From NCBI RefSeq assembly GCF_029051685.1, contig NZ_JAACFT010000002.1, positions 282,263 through 346,262 of the forward strand: a stretch of DNA of 64,000 nucleotides, given 5' to 3'. Each line of letters opens with the position of its first letter. The first letter of the stretch is position 1. The DNA comes from Bradyrhizobium sp. CSA207 (GTDB lineage: Bacteria > Pseudomonadota > Alphaproteobacteria > Rhizobiales > Xanthobacteraceae). The position numbers were made by a program, and so were the translations under genes. Shown piece by piece: positions 43,673 through 51,613 of this stretch. The notes beneath the pieces are model-generated. The model saw nothing but the letters and a program-made list of their open reading frames with translations, ran no database searches and was not told the DNA's origin.

Positions 43673-43803
43673 CGTGCCCCGGACGCAGCGCAGCGCTCTT
43701 CAGCGGTGCGCTGCAGAGCCGGGGCCCATCCATCCGGAGCCCGCTCTCTTGGCTTTCTGGTCCCGGCTCTGCGCCGCTCCGCGGCACGTCCGGGAAACGA
43801 GAC
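43673..43803. repeat. Inverted-repeat element (CCGGACGC...GTCCGGG)
   Basis: GTGCCCCGGACGCAGCGCAG and, inversely, CGCGCCGCTCC-type bases ending CACGTCCGGGAAACGAGAC pair across about 130 nt, with internal AGAGCCGGGGCC / GGTCCCGGCTCT. It lies between the thioesterase and the convergent LysR gene. No coding sense. Confidence 0.65.
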
Positions 43804-43804
43804 G

Positions 43805-44686
43805 TCACCCAAACTTCCAGTCCGCCGTCTCCACCACGAGATCGATGAACGCGCGCACCTTGGCCGAGAGCAGGCGCGAGGTCGGGTAGACGATGTGGAT
43901 CGGCAGCGCCGGCTGCTCGTACTTCGCCAGCACGATTTTCAGCCGCCCGCGCTTCAGCCCCTCGGCGGCCTGATAGGCCAGCACCCGCGTCACGCCGCCG
44001 CCGGCCTCGGCATATTGCAGCGCTGCGTCGGCGCTGTTGCTGATGAACCGGGGAGAGGGCGTCACCTCGATGTCGCGGCCGTCGACCAGGAAGCGCCAGT
44101 TGGTCGGCCCGAACTGGATGGTCTGGTGCTCCAGCAATGCCTGCGGCGTCCTCGGTTCAGCGTGACGCTTCAGATAGCCGGGCGCGGCCACGACGATCCG
44201 CCGCATCTGGCCGACCTGGCGGGCCACCAGCGAGGAATCGGCGAGATGGCCGATCCGCACTGCGGCATCGACGGCGTCTTCCACCAGGTTGACGAGGTGG
44301 TCCGACAGCCGCAATTCGCAGGCAACCTCCGGATAGCGCTTGAGATAGGCGGTCATGACCGGCCCGATATGGAGCCGGCCGAAGCCGACCGGGGCCGACA
44401 CCACGAGGCGCCCGCTCGGCCGGTTGCGTTCGTCCCGGGCCGAGCCGTCGGCCTCCTCGACATCGGCGAGGATGCGCCGCGCGCGTTCCAGATAACGCGT
44501 GCCGACGTCGGTCAGGGTCACTTGCCGCGTGGTCCGCTGCAACAGCCGCGCGCCGAGATGCTCTTCGAGCGCCGCGATCAGCCGCGTCACCGCCGAGGGC
44601 GACAGCCGCAGCTTGCGCGCCGCCGGCGCAAAGCCGCGCAGGTCGGCCACGGTGACGAAGACATGCATGGCTTCGAGGCGGTCCAT
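43805..44686 (-). CDS. LysR-family transcriptional regulator
   Basis: A 293-residue LysR protein: N-terminal HTH (MHVFVTVADLRGFAPAARKL and SPSAVTRLIAALEEHLGARLL), then a substrate-binding domain with RLVVSAPVGFGRLHIGP. The start ATG 44686 is chosen because the alternative at 44722 would put a perfect palindrome inside the coding sequence. It diverges from a pyridoxamine-phosphate-oxidase-like gene, which it probably controls. Confidence 0.9.
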   Translation of the reverse strand: MDRLEAMHVFVTVADLRGFAPAARKLRLSPSAVTRLIAALEEHLGARLLQRTTRQVTLTDVGTRYLERARRILADVEEADGSARDERNRPSGRLVVSAPVGFGRLHIGPVMTAYLKRYPEVACELRLSDHLVNLVEDAVDAAVRIGHLADSSLVARQVGQMRRIVVAAPGYLKRHAEPRTPQALLEHQTIQFGPTNWRFLVDGRDIEVTPSPRFISNSADAALQYAEAGGGVTRVLAYQAAEGLKRGRLKIVLAKYEQPALPIHIVYPTSRLLSAKVRAFIDLVVETADWKFG

Positions 44687-44689
44687 GGC

Positions 44690-44712
44690 ATCATTGCATA
44701 TATTGCAATGAT
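44690..44712. promoter_or_regulatory. Perfect palindrome, probable LysR binding site
   Basis: ATCATTGCA (44690-44698) and TGCAATGAT (44704-44712) flank TATAT. It contains the T-N11-A spacing of LysR boxes (ATTGCA..TGCAAT). It lies directly before the LysR start and upstream of the divergent flavoprotein gene. Confidence 0.78.
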
Positions 44713-44805
44713 GAAGTGTCAAGCGGGCTGATTGCTCTGGCCGCCGGGCGGTCCATTTTAAGCTCCGAGAGACGCAGGAAGGCGCGGATTTCAGGAGGTG
44801 TTCCG

Positions 44806-45429
44806 ATGACGGGTGCAGCGCATACTTACCCCAGCGACGTGGCCTTCACGCCGGCGGTGAAATCGATCCAGAACCGCAAGGGGTCGCGGCAGGCCTATGC
44901 CCGCGCCGAGCAGCATGGCTGGCGCACCGAGGTCGACGAAAACCTGGCCGCCTTCCTGGCCGATGCCAACAGCTTCTATTTCGCCACCGCCGCGGCGGAC
45001 GGTCAGCCCTACATCCAGCATCGCGGCGGACCGAAGGGCTTCTTGAAGGTGCTGGACAAGCAGATGCTCGCCTTTGCCGACTATGCCGGCAACCAGCAAT
45101 TCATCACCCAAGGCAATCTGTCGGAGAATCCCAAGGCCTACATCTACATCATGGACTACGCCCATCGCCGCCGGGTCAAGATCTGGGGCGAGGCGCGCGT
45201 GGTCGAGGACGACGACGCGCTGACGCAGTCCTTGATGCCGAAGGGCTACCGGGCAAGGCCCGAGCAGGCGATCGTGTTCAAGATCGCGGCCTGGGACACC
45301 AACTGCCCGCAGCATATCCCGCAGAAGTTCGACGCCGCGGATGTCGCAGCGGCGCTGGCGGCGAAGGATCAGCGGATCGCGGAATTGGAAGCGGAGATCG
45401 CGGCGTTGAAGGGGGAGAAGGCGTTGTGA
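44806..45429 (+). CDS. Pyridoxamine 5'-phosphate oxidase-like FMN-binding protein
   Basis: A 207-residue protein. AGGAGG precedes ATG 44806. The split-barrel flavin-binding fold is seen in the SFYFATAAADGQPYIQHRGG strand pair, FLKVLDKQMLAFADYAGN and YIMDYAHRRRVKIWGEARVV. A short coiled coil ends the chain (DQRIAELEAEIAALKG). It is not PdxH itself by length and sequence. It may be a flavin reductase or general-stress-type flavoprotein. Controlled by the divergent LysR, by inference. Confidence 0.85.
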   Translation: MTGAAHTYPSDVAFTPAVKSIQNRKGSRQAYARAEQHGWRTEVDENLAAFLADANSFYFATAAADGQPYIQHRGGPKGFLKVLDKQMLAFADYAGNQQFITQGNLSENPKAYIYIMDYAHRRRVKIWGEARVVEDDDALTQSLMPKGYRARPEQAIVFKIAAWDTNCPQHIPQKFDAADVAAALAAKDQRIAELEAEIAALKGEKAL

Positions 45430-45469
45430 GCCACTTCATCGTGTTCGACCTCACGCAAGCGGCGCGATT

Positions 45470-45626
45470 TCCCTCTCCCCTTGTGGGAGAGGGTGGCTCG
45501 CCGCGCAGCGGCGAGACGGGTGAGGGGTCTTTCTCCGCGAGCGAGGCTCTCGCGATCAAAGTCGTGGAGAGATACCCCTCATCCGGCGCTTCGCGCCACC
45601 TTCTCCCACAAGGGGAGAAAGGAAGC
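45470..45626. repeat. Interspersed hairpin repeat, third copy
   Basis: CCTCTCCCCTTGTGGGAGAGG (about 45471-45492) and TTCTCCCACAAGGGGAGAA (45601-45619) are hairpins, complementary to each other, enclosing GGCGCTTCGCGCC. It lies between the flavoprotein gene and the convergent livF-like gene. Confidence 0.75.
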
Positions 45627-45642
45627 GGAGTGCGCGGCGAGA

Positions 45643-46374
45643 TCACAACACGCTCGCGCCTTCGTGCTGGAAGCCGAGATAGCTGGCCGCGACCTGTTCG
45701 TTGGCGGCGATGTCGCTGGCCTTGCCGCTGAGCACGAACTCGCCGAGCTCCATCACATAGGCCTGGTCCGCGATCTTCAGCGCGGCCTGTGCGTTCTGTT
45801 CGACCAGCAGCACGGAGACGCCGCTGGCGCGCAGCTCGGTGACGATGCGGAAGATGTCGGCGACGATGATCGGCGCAAGGCCGAGGCTCGGCTCGTCCAG
45901 CATCAGCAGTTTCGGCGCGCCCATCAGCGCGCGGCCCATCGCGAGCATCTGCTGCTCGCCGCCGGACAGCGTGCCGGCAAGCTGCTTGCGCCGCTCCTTC
46001 AGCCGCGGAAACAGCGTGTAGACCCGCTCCATCGAGGCCTTGGCCTTGCTCTTCTCGATGCGGAAGGCCCCGAGCTCGAGATTGTCCTCGACGTTCATGG
46101 TCACGAACAATTCGCGGTGCTCCGGGACAAGCCCGAGCCCCATGGCGACGCGGTCCTCGATGTCGAGCCGCGCTAGGTCCTGCCCGGCAAAGCTCACGCG
46201 GCCCTTCAGCGGCAAAATGCCCATGATGGCGGAGAGCAGCGTGGTCTTGCCGGCACCGTTGGCACCGACGATGGTGACGATCTGGTTGGCACCGACCTCA
46301 AGCGAGACCGAACGGACCGCCTCGACCTTGCCATAGGCGACATGCGCGTCGGTGACGGACAACAGCGCGCTCAT
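45643..46374 (-). CDS. Liv-type ABC transporter ATP-binding protein (LivF-like)
   Basis: A 243-residue ATPase. Walker A GANGAGKT, signature LSGGEQQMLAMGRAL, Walker B LLMLDEPSLGL, and the LivF ending VLLVEQNAQAALKIADQAYVMELG. ATG 46374 overlaps the stop of the upstream fusion gene (ATGA). It belongs with the LivM-LivG fusion and LivH downstream of the CouR-like regulator, so it is likely the aromatic-acid (phenylpropanoid) ABC system served by the CouP-like protein. Confidence 0.92.
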   Translation of the reverse strand: MSALLSVTDAHVAYGKVEAVRSVSLEVGANQIVTIVGANGAGKTTLLSAIMGILPLKGRVSFAGQDLARLDIEDRVAMGLGLVPEHRELFVTMNVEDNLELGAFRIEKSKAKASMERVYTLFPRLKERRKQLAGTLSGGEQQMLAMGRALMGAPKLLMLDEPSLGLAPIIVADIFRIVTELRASGVSVLLVEQNAQAALKIADQAYVMELGEFVLSGKASDIAANEQVAASYLGFQHEGASVL

Positions 46375-48140
46375 GCCGCCACTCCGAGATAGGCCTTGAT
46401 CACTTCGGGATTGGTCTTGATCGTGGCGGGCGTGCCCTCCGCAATCTTGGTGCCGAAATCGAGCACCACGATGCGGTCGGCGAGGTTCATCACAAAACCC
46501 ATGTCGTGCTCGACCAGCAGCACGCTCATGCCGCCGTCGCGCAAATCGCGCAGCAGCGTGGCGAGGCGCTGCTTCTCCATGTGGCGCAGGCCCGCGGCCG
46601 GCTCGTCGAGCAGCAGCAGCATCGGATCGACGCACAGCGCGCGCGCGATCTCGACGATGCGCTGTTGGCCGAGCGACAGGCTGCCTGCGAGCTGATGCAT
46701 CTGCTCGCCGAGCCCGACCCGCTCGATCTGGCGCGCGGCTTCTGCAAGCAACTTGGCTTCATCGGCGCGGTCTAGTCGCAGCATCGAGGCGATCGGCCCG
46801 GAATGGCCGCGCAGATGCGCGCCGATCGCGACATTCTCCAGCACGGTCATGTCGGGTACCAGCTTGACGTGCTGGAAGGTGCGGGAGATGCCGAGCTTGA
46901 CGATCTCCTGCGGCGGCGCGTTGTCGACCTTCTTGCCGAGCACCGAGATCGAGCCGGAGGTGGCCGACAGCACGCCGGTGATCAGGTTGAACGTCGTGCT
47001 CTTGCCGGCGCCGTTCGGCCCGATCAGCGCGACGATCTCGCGGGCCTGGACGTCGAAGGACACGCTATTCACCGCAATCACGCCGCCGAACTGCTTTCGC
47101 GCTTTCTCGACCTGGAGCAGGACGTTGGACTGGCTCTGTGCGCGGGTGCGCGCCTCGAGCTTGAGCGAGGTGTCCGGCTTTCTGCCACTGGTGCGCTCGG
47201 GCAGCAGCGACATCAGCCAGGGCCAGACGCCGCCGGGGGCGAGCTGGAGCAGCGCCACCAGCATGATGCCGAACACGATGGTCTCGACCTGGCCGGAACC
47301 GGGCAGGATCAGCGGCAGATAGCTTTGCAGCACCTCCTTCAGGACCACGACGATCACCGCGCCGAGCACGCCGCCCCAGACATAGCCGGCGCCGCCGACC
47401 ACGGCGATGAAGAGATATTCGATGCCGGCCTGGGCGCCGAACGGCGTCGGGTTCACCGCGCGCTGGAGATGGGCGTAGAGCCAGCCGGACAGGCCGGCGA
47501 GCACCGCGGCATGGATGAACACCAGCATCTTGGCGCGCGGGGTCTGGACGCCGAACGCTTCGGCCGCGACGTGGCCGCGGCGGAGCGCACGAATGGCGCG
47601 GCCGGTGCGGGAGTCCAGCAGGTTCATGGTGAGCAGCGCCGAGAGGATCACGGCAACCCAGATTGCGTAATAGATCGAGCCGGGATTGAGCATCCTATAC
47701 GAGCCGACCGACAGCGGCGGGATCGCCGAGATGCCGTCGTTGCGGCCCAGAAATTCCAGCTTGCTGAACAGGTAGAACAGCCCGAGCCCCCAGGCCAGGG
47801 TGCCGAGCGGCAAATAATGGCCGGAGAGGCGGACCGTGACCAGGCCGAGCAGCACCGCCAGCAATCCGCTGACGACGAGCGACAACGGCAGCGTCAGCCA
47901 GGGCGACAGGCCGTAGGTCGTCGACAGCACCGCGGTGGTGTAGGCGCCGAAGCCGACGAACGCCGCCTGCCCGAACGAAGTCAGGCCGCCGACGCCGGTC
48001 AGCAGCACGAGGCCCATGGCGACGAGGGCGGTGAGGCCGATATTGTCGAGCAGCACGATCCAGAACGGCGGCATGCCCGGCAGATGCGGGATCGCCGCCA
48101 TCACGAGCGCGAAGATGAGGATGGGAAGCCGGCTCTGCAT
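46371..48140 (-). CDS. LivM-LivG fusion: permease and ATP-binding protein in one chain
   Basis: A 589-residue protein. Residues about 1-310 form a LivM-type permease of eight to nine membrane segments ([45 protein letters not shown]). From about 340 to 589 an ATPase follows: Walker [10 protein letters not shown], signature [16 protein letters not shown], Walker [12 protein letters not shown]. In most Liv systems these are separate genes. Fusion is known in several alphaproteobacterial systems. It lies between LivH and LivF, with overlap to the latter. Confidence 0.92.
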   Translation of the reverse strand: MQSRLPILIFALVMAAIPHLPGMPPFWIVLLDNIGLTALVAMGLVLLTGVGGLTSFGQAAFVGFGAYTTAVLSTTYGLSPWLTLPLSLVVSGLLAVLLGLVTVRLSGHYLPLGTLAWGLGLFYLFSKLEFLGRNDGISAIPPLSVGSYRMLNPGSIYYAIWVAVILSALLTMNLLDSRTGRAIRALRRGHVAAEAFGVQTPRAKMLVFIHAAVLAGLSGWLYAHLQRAVNPTPFGAQAGIEYLFIAVVGGAGYVWGGVLGAVIVVVLKEVLQSYLPLILPGSGQVETIVFGIMLVALLQLAPGGVWPWLMSLLPERTSGRKPDTSLKLEARTRAQSQSNVLLQVEKARKQFGGVIAVNSVSFDVQAREIVALIGPNGAGKSTTFNLITGVLSATSGSISVLGKKVDNAPPQEIVKLGISRTFQHVKLVPDMTVLENVAIGAHLRGHSGPIASMLRLDRADEAKLLAEAARQIERVGLGEQMHQLAGSLSLGQQRIVEIARALCVDPMLLLLDEPAAGLRHMEKQRLATLLRDLRDGGMSVLLVEHDMGFVMNLADRIVVLDFGTKIAEGTPATIKTNPEVIKAYLGVAA

Positions 48141-48147
48141 CTTAGCG

Positions 48148-49188
48148 TCAGTCCTTCTCTTCCTCGACCGCGGGCGCGGCGAGCGAGCGCAGCAGCAGCA
48201 CGGGGATCAAGAGCATGAAAACGATGACCTCCTTGTAGTTGGAGGCGTAGAACGACGAGAACGCCTCGACGATGCCGACGAAGAGCGCCGCAACCGCCGT
48301 CAGGGGATAGCTGACGAGGCCGCCGATGATCGCGGCGACGAAACCCTTCAGGCCGATCAGGAAACCGCTGTCATAATAGAGCGTGGTGATCGGCACGATC
48401 AAAATGCCCGAGAGCGCGCCGATCACCGAGGCAAGCAGGAAGGCGATCTGTCCCGACAATGAGGTGCGGATGCCGGCGAGCCGTGCGCCGAGCCGGTTGA
48501 CGGCGGTGGCGCGCAGCGCCTTGCCGTAGAGCGTCAGGCCGAAGAACAGCCACAGCCCGACGATGAAGGCGATGGTGATGCCGTAGACCGCGATGCTCTG
48601 GCCGGTGAAACGCAGCGCGCCCGCGGTGAACGAGGTCGACAGCACGGCAGGCCCGCGCTGGCCTTCGGCGCCGAAGAACAACAGGCCCAGTCCCTGAAGC
48701 GCCAGATGGACGCCGACCGAGGCGATCAGCAGCACCAGCACGGAGGTGTGCGCCAGCGGCTGGAATGCGATGCGGTAGAGATAAAGGCCGATCATCGCGA
48801 CGATCACCAGCGACAGCACGATGCAGATCGCCACCGGCGGCTTCTGGCCGGCGAAATAGAGCGTCACCGCCAGCACGATCGCCGGCAGCACGATGTTGGT
48901 GAGGAAGGCGCGCACGACCAGCCGCGCGTGCAGCGCCTGCCGTGCCACGAACAGGTCGAACGCAAAGGCGGCGATGCCCATGGCGAGCGCGAGCTTTGCC
49001 GTGCCCGGCATCTGGCCGGCCGCAAGCGAGGCATAGGTCAGCGCGCCATAGGTGACGAACTCGCCCTGCGGGATCAGGATGACGCGGGTGACGGCGAACA
49101 CCAGCACCAGCGCCAGGCCGAGCAGCGCGTAGATCGCGCCATTGGTGATGCCGTCCTGCAGCAGGAACAGCATGATAGTGGTGTTCAA
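48148..49188 (-). CDS. Liv-type ABC transporter permease (LivH-like)
   Basis: A permease of about 346 residues with eight or more hydrophobic segments; GITNGAIYALLGLALVLVF and IPQGEFVTYGALTYASL are typical of LivH, and GFVAAIIGGLVSYPLTAV of its C-terminal half. The start is uncertain: TTG at 49188 follows GAGGGGGAG by about 10 nt; an ATG at 49221 lacks spacing to its G-tract, and ATG 49173 is another option. It is divergent from the MarR gene across a 10-bp-arm inverted repeat. Confidence 0.87.
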   Translation of the reverse strand: MNTTIMLFLLQDGITNGAIYALLGLALVLVFAVTRVILIPQGEFVTYGALTYASLAAGQMPGTAKLALAMGIAAFAFDLFVARQALHARLVVRAFLTNIVLPAIVLAVTLYFAGQKPPVAICIVLSLVIVAMIGLYLYRIAFQPLAHTSVLVLLIASVGVHLALQGLGLLFFGAEGQRGPAVLSTSFTAGALRFTGQSIAVYGITIAFIVGLWLFFGLTLYGKALRATAVNRLGARLAGIRTSLSGQIAFLLASVIGALSGILIVPITTLYYDSGFLIGLKGFVAAIIGGLVSYPLTAVAALFVGIVEAFSSFYASNYKEVIVFMLLIPVLLLRSLAAPAVEEEKD

Positions 49189-49271
49189 GACCGGACGCTC
49201 CCCCTCAAGATCCGGATCCATCCCCCGATTGCGGTGGACGGTCCGACTACAGCCATTGAAAAACGCTGACG

Positions 49272-49305
49272 ATATTTGATATGGTTCATAACAATTATCA
49301 AATAT
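49272..49305. promoter_or_regulatory. Inverted repeat between livH and the MarR gene, probable CouR-like operator
   Basis: ATATTTGATA (49272-49281) and TATCAAATAT (49296-49305) are perfect 10-bp arms separated by 14 nt that include CATAACAA. The AT-rich block stands out from its surroundings and lies 60 nt before the MarR start, 83 nt before the permease start. Likely bound by the MarR protein to control both directions. Confidence 0.7.
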
Positions 49306-49364
49306 AACATCAAGGGGTGGTGGGGCGACCCTCCCGAACTTAGCGGGATTGCGAGCATGAGGCG

Positions 49365-49874
49365 ATGACCGTTTCGAAAACGTCTGAAAAGCCGGCCGAG
49401 GCGGCCAGGGGCCGCAAGGACGCGGCTGAAGGGGCCTCCGAGGCCCTCCAGCTCGGCGAACTCTCCGAACAGCTGGGCTATGTGCTCAAGCGTGCGCAGC
49501 TCAAGGTGTTCGAGAATTTCCTGCGCTGCATGGCCTCGCTCCAGCTCACGCCGGCGCAGTTCTCCGTGCTGCTGCTGGTCGAGAAGAATCCGGGGCGTAA
49601 CCAGACCGAGGTCGCTTCCACGCTCGGCATCCTGCGCCCGAATTTCGTGGCCCTGCTCGACAATCTGGAGAGCCGCGACCTTTGCGCGCGGATCCGCTCC
49701 ACCAACGACCGCCGCTCGCACATCCTGGTGCTGACCGACAAGGGCAAGGCCGTGCTGGCGCGGGCAAAGAAGCTGGTCGCCACCAAGCACGAGGCCCGGC
49801 TCAACGAGCTCCTTGGCCCCGCCAATCGCGCAGCCCTGCTCGAAATGCTGTCGAAGATCGCCAACGAGTTTTGA
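49365..49874 (+). CDS. couR: MarR-family transcriptional regulator, CouR-like
   Basis: A 169-residue winged-helix regulator. A disordered basic/acidic lead of about 30 residues precedes the MarR core: TPAQFSVLLLVEKNPGRNQTEVASTLGILRPNFVALLDNLESRDL (HTH), then the wing RSTNDRRSHILVLTDKG. It diverges from the permease operon. In R. palustris the p-coumaroyl-CoA-responsive CouR lies next to such an ABC cluster; symbol by synteny. It would release DNA when hydroxycinnamoyl-CoA is bound. Targets are inferred. Confidence 0.82.
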   Translation: MTVSKTSEKPAEAARGRKDAAEGASEALQLGELSEQLGYVLKRAQLKVFENFLRCMASLQLTPAQFSVLLLVEKNPGRNQTEVASTLGILRPNFVALLDNLESRDLCARIRSTNDRRSHILVLTDKGKAVLARAKKLVATKHEARLNELLGPANRAALLEMLSKIANEF

Positions 49875-49888
49875 GCCGGGGGCTCTTC

Positions 49889-50127
49889 ACCCTCCCCTGG
49901 AGGGCAGGGCAATCGCATATAGCCTTTTGGGCGGCCTGAGCGCGCGCCTCGTCCTTCGAGACGACCGCTCCGCGGTCTCCTCAGGATGAGGCTGAGCGGC
50001 ATCGGCGCCCGTTGAAACCGCTGCCGCGCACTCCATCCTCATCCTGAGGGCCCGCCCCAAGGCGGGCGTCTCGAAGGATCGGCCAGAACAAGATCAGCCC
50101 ATATGCGATTGCCCTCCAGGGGAGGGT
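49889..50127. repeat. Nested composite inverted-repeat element
   Basis: Outer arms ACCCTCCCCTGGAGGGC...AATCGCATAT (49889-49920) and ATATGCGATT...GCCCTCCAGG then GGAGGGT (50101-50127) are complementary except for a 5-nt AGGGC duplication in the left arm. Inside lie two inverse copies of the CTCATCCTGAGG/TCTCGAAGGAT repeat (49949-49991 and 50038-50086). The whole is about 240 bp between convergent MarR and glycerate kinase genes. Confidence 0.75.
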
Positions 50128-50135
50128 AAAAGACC

Positions 50136-51419
50136 TCAATCCACCAAAATCACGCGAATATCGTTCACGTTGGTCAGCGTCGGGCCCGGCAGCAGCAGGT
50201 CGCCGGTCGCCTCGAAGAACGTCGTGGCATCGTTGTTGTCGAGATAGGCCTGCGGCTCCAGCCCTTGCGCCTTCATCTTCGCGAACGTCGCCGCGTCGAT
50301 CAGTGCGCCGGCGGGGTCGGTGGGATTGCCGGCGCCGCCGTCGGCGCCGTCAGTATCGCCGGCGAGCGCGGAGATGCCGGTGGTGCTCTTCAGCAGCTCG
50401 GCGAGCGCCAGCGCGTATTCCTGGTTGGGGCCGCCGCGGCCATGGCCGCGCACGGTCACCGTGAGCTCGCCGCCGGAGAGGATCGCGATCCGCTTGCCTT
50501 GCGCGCGCGCTTCCATGGCCATCCTGGCATGATCGGCGGCGATCTCGCGCGCCTCGCCTTCGAGATCGGCGCCGAGATCGATCGTCTCGTAGCCGGCGTC
50601 TTTGGCGAGCATCACCGCGGCGTCGAGCGACTGCTTGGGCCGCGCGATCAATTCGAAATGCGCGCGCGCAAAGGCGGCATCGCCCGGCTTGCAGCTTTCG
50701 TTGCGGTCGTCGCCCAGCGCGCGGCGCACGGCCTCGTCGATGTCGAGCTTGTACTTCGCCACGATCGCACGCGCGTCCGCCAGCGTGGTCGGGTCCGGCA
50801 CGGTGGGGCCGGAGGCGATCGCAGAGGGCTCGTCATGCGGCACGTCGGAGATCGCGAGCGTCACGATCTCGGCGGCATTCCTGCCGGCACGCGCCAGCCG
50901 TCCGCCCTTGATCCGCGACAGGTGTTTTCTGACCGTGTTCATCTCGCCGATCGGCGCGCCGGAGCGGAGCAGCGCCTTGTTGACCGCCTGCTTCTGCGCG
51001 AAGCTGATGCCGTCCACCGGCGCGATCCAGTTCGCCGAGCCGCCGCCGGTGAGCAGCACCAGCAGCAGATCGTCGGGCCCGGCCTCACCCGCGAGCGCGA
51101 GCGTATCGGCTGCGCCCTTCAGGCCGGCTTCGTCAGGCACGGGATGGCCGGCCTCGACTACACGAATGCGGCGCGTCGGCACGCCGTAGCCGTGGCGGGT
51201 GGTGGCGATGCCGACCAGGCGTTCCGGCGCAAGCTTGAGCGTGTCGAGATAATGTCGCTCTGCGGCCGCAGCCATCGCGCCCGCGCCCTTGCCGGCGGCA
51301 AGGCAGATCACGCGCCCCTTGGGAGCGGGCCGCAGATGCGGCGCCAGCACGACATTGGGATGGGCGGCGGCAACCGCGGCGTCGTAGAGCGCGCGGAGCA
51401 GGGGACGTCGGTCGGTCAT
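50136..51419 (-). CDS. Glycerate 2-kinase (MOFRL/GckA family)
   Basis: A 427-residue cytosolic enzyme that phosphorylates glycerate with ATP. N-terminal MOFRL-associated domain: AAHPNVVLAPHLRPAPKGRVICLAAGKGAGAMAAA, LLLVLLTGGGSANWIAPVDGIS, MNTVRKHLSRIKGGRLA, and DVPHDEPSAIASGPTVPDPTT; the C-terminal MOFRL domain has ALAGDTDGADGGAGNP. The start ATG 51419 follows AAGG; the upstream extension is atypical. Feeds glycerate into glycolysis/serine metabolism. Some homologues are annotated hydroxypyruvate reductase (TtuD). Confidence 0.9.
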   Translation of the reverse strand: MTDRRPLLRALYDAAVAAAHPNVVLAPHLRPAPKGRVICLAAGKGAGAMAAAAERHYLDTLKLAPERLVGIATTRHGYGVPTRRIRVVEAGHPVPDEAGLKGAADTLALAGEAGPDDLLLVLLTGGGSANWIAPVDGISFAQKQAVNKALLRSGAPIGEMNTVRKHLSRIKGGRLARAGRNAAEIVTLAISDVPHDEPSAIASGPTVPDPTTLADARAIVAKYKLDIDEAVRRALGDDRNESCKPGDAAFARAHFELIARPKQSLDAAVMLAKDAGYETIDLGADLEGEAREIAADHARMAMEARAQGKRIAILSGGELTVTVRGHGRGGPNQEYALALAELLKSTTGISALAGDTDGADGGAGNPTDPAGALIDAATFAKMKAQGLEPQAYLDNNDATTFFEATGDLLLPGPTLTNVNDIRVILVD

Positions 51420-51560
51420 GACAAAGGCCTTGAGCGGACAGGAGAGGCTGGCGGCAAACGCGCCGCTCACCTGCCTACCGCATCATGCGCCAAAGCGTAA
51501 GCAGGCTTTGCCATCATTCGATTGTGCAATCGCGTGATCATAATCGGCGCGCAAGCAAAA

Positions 51561-51587
51561 GCCCCCTGCGAGGGTCTCGCAGGGGGC
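51561..51587 (-). terminator. Rho-independent terminator after substrate-binding protein 1
   Basis: GCCCCCTGCGAG (51561-51572) and CTCGCAGGGGGC (51576-51587) form a perfect 12-bp stem with loop GGT; on the minus strand TTTTGC follows. It lies 27 nt after the stop of the gene at 51614. Confidence 0.85.
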
Positions 51588-51613
51588 TTTCGTCGACGTA
51601 AGATGCCAGGCGG

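Noticed and set aside
46803..48218. 471-residue plus-strand frame opposite the LivM-LivG fusion
   Set aside because: Gln/Arg/Asp/His-rich shadow without motif.
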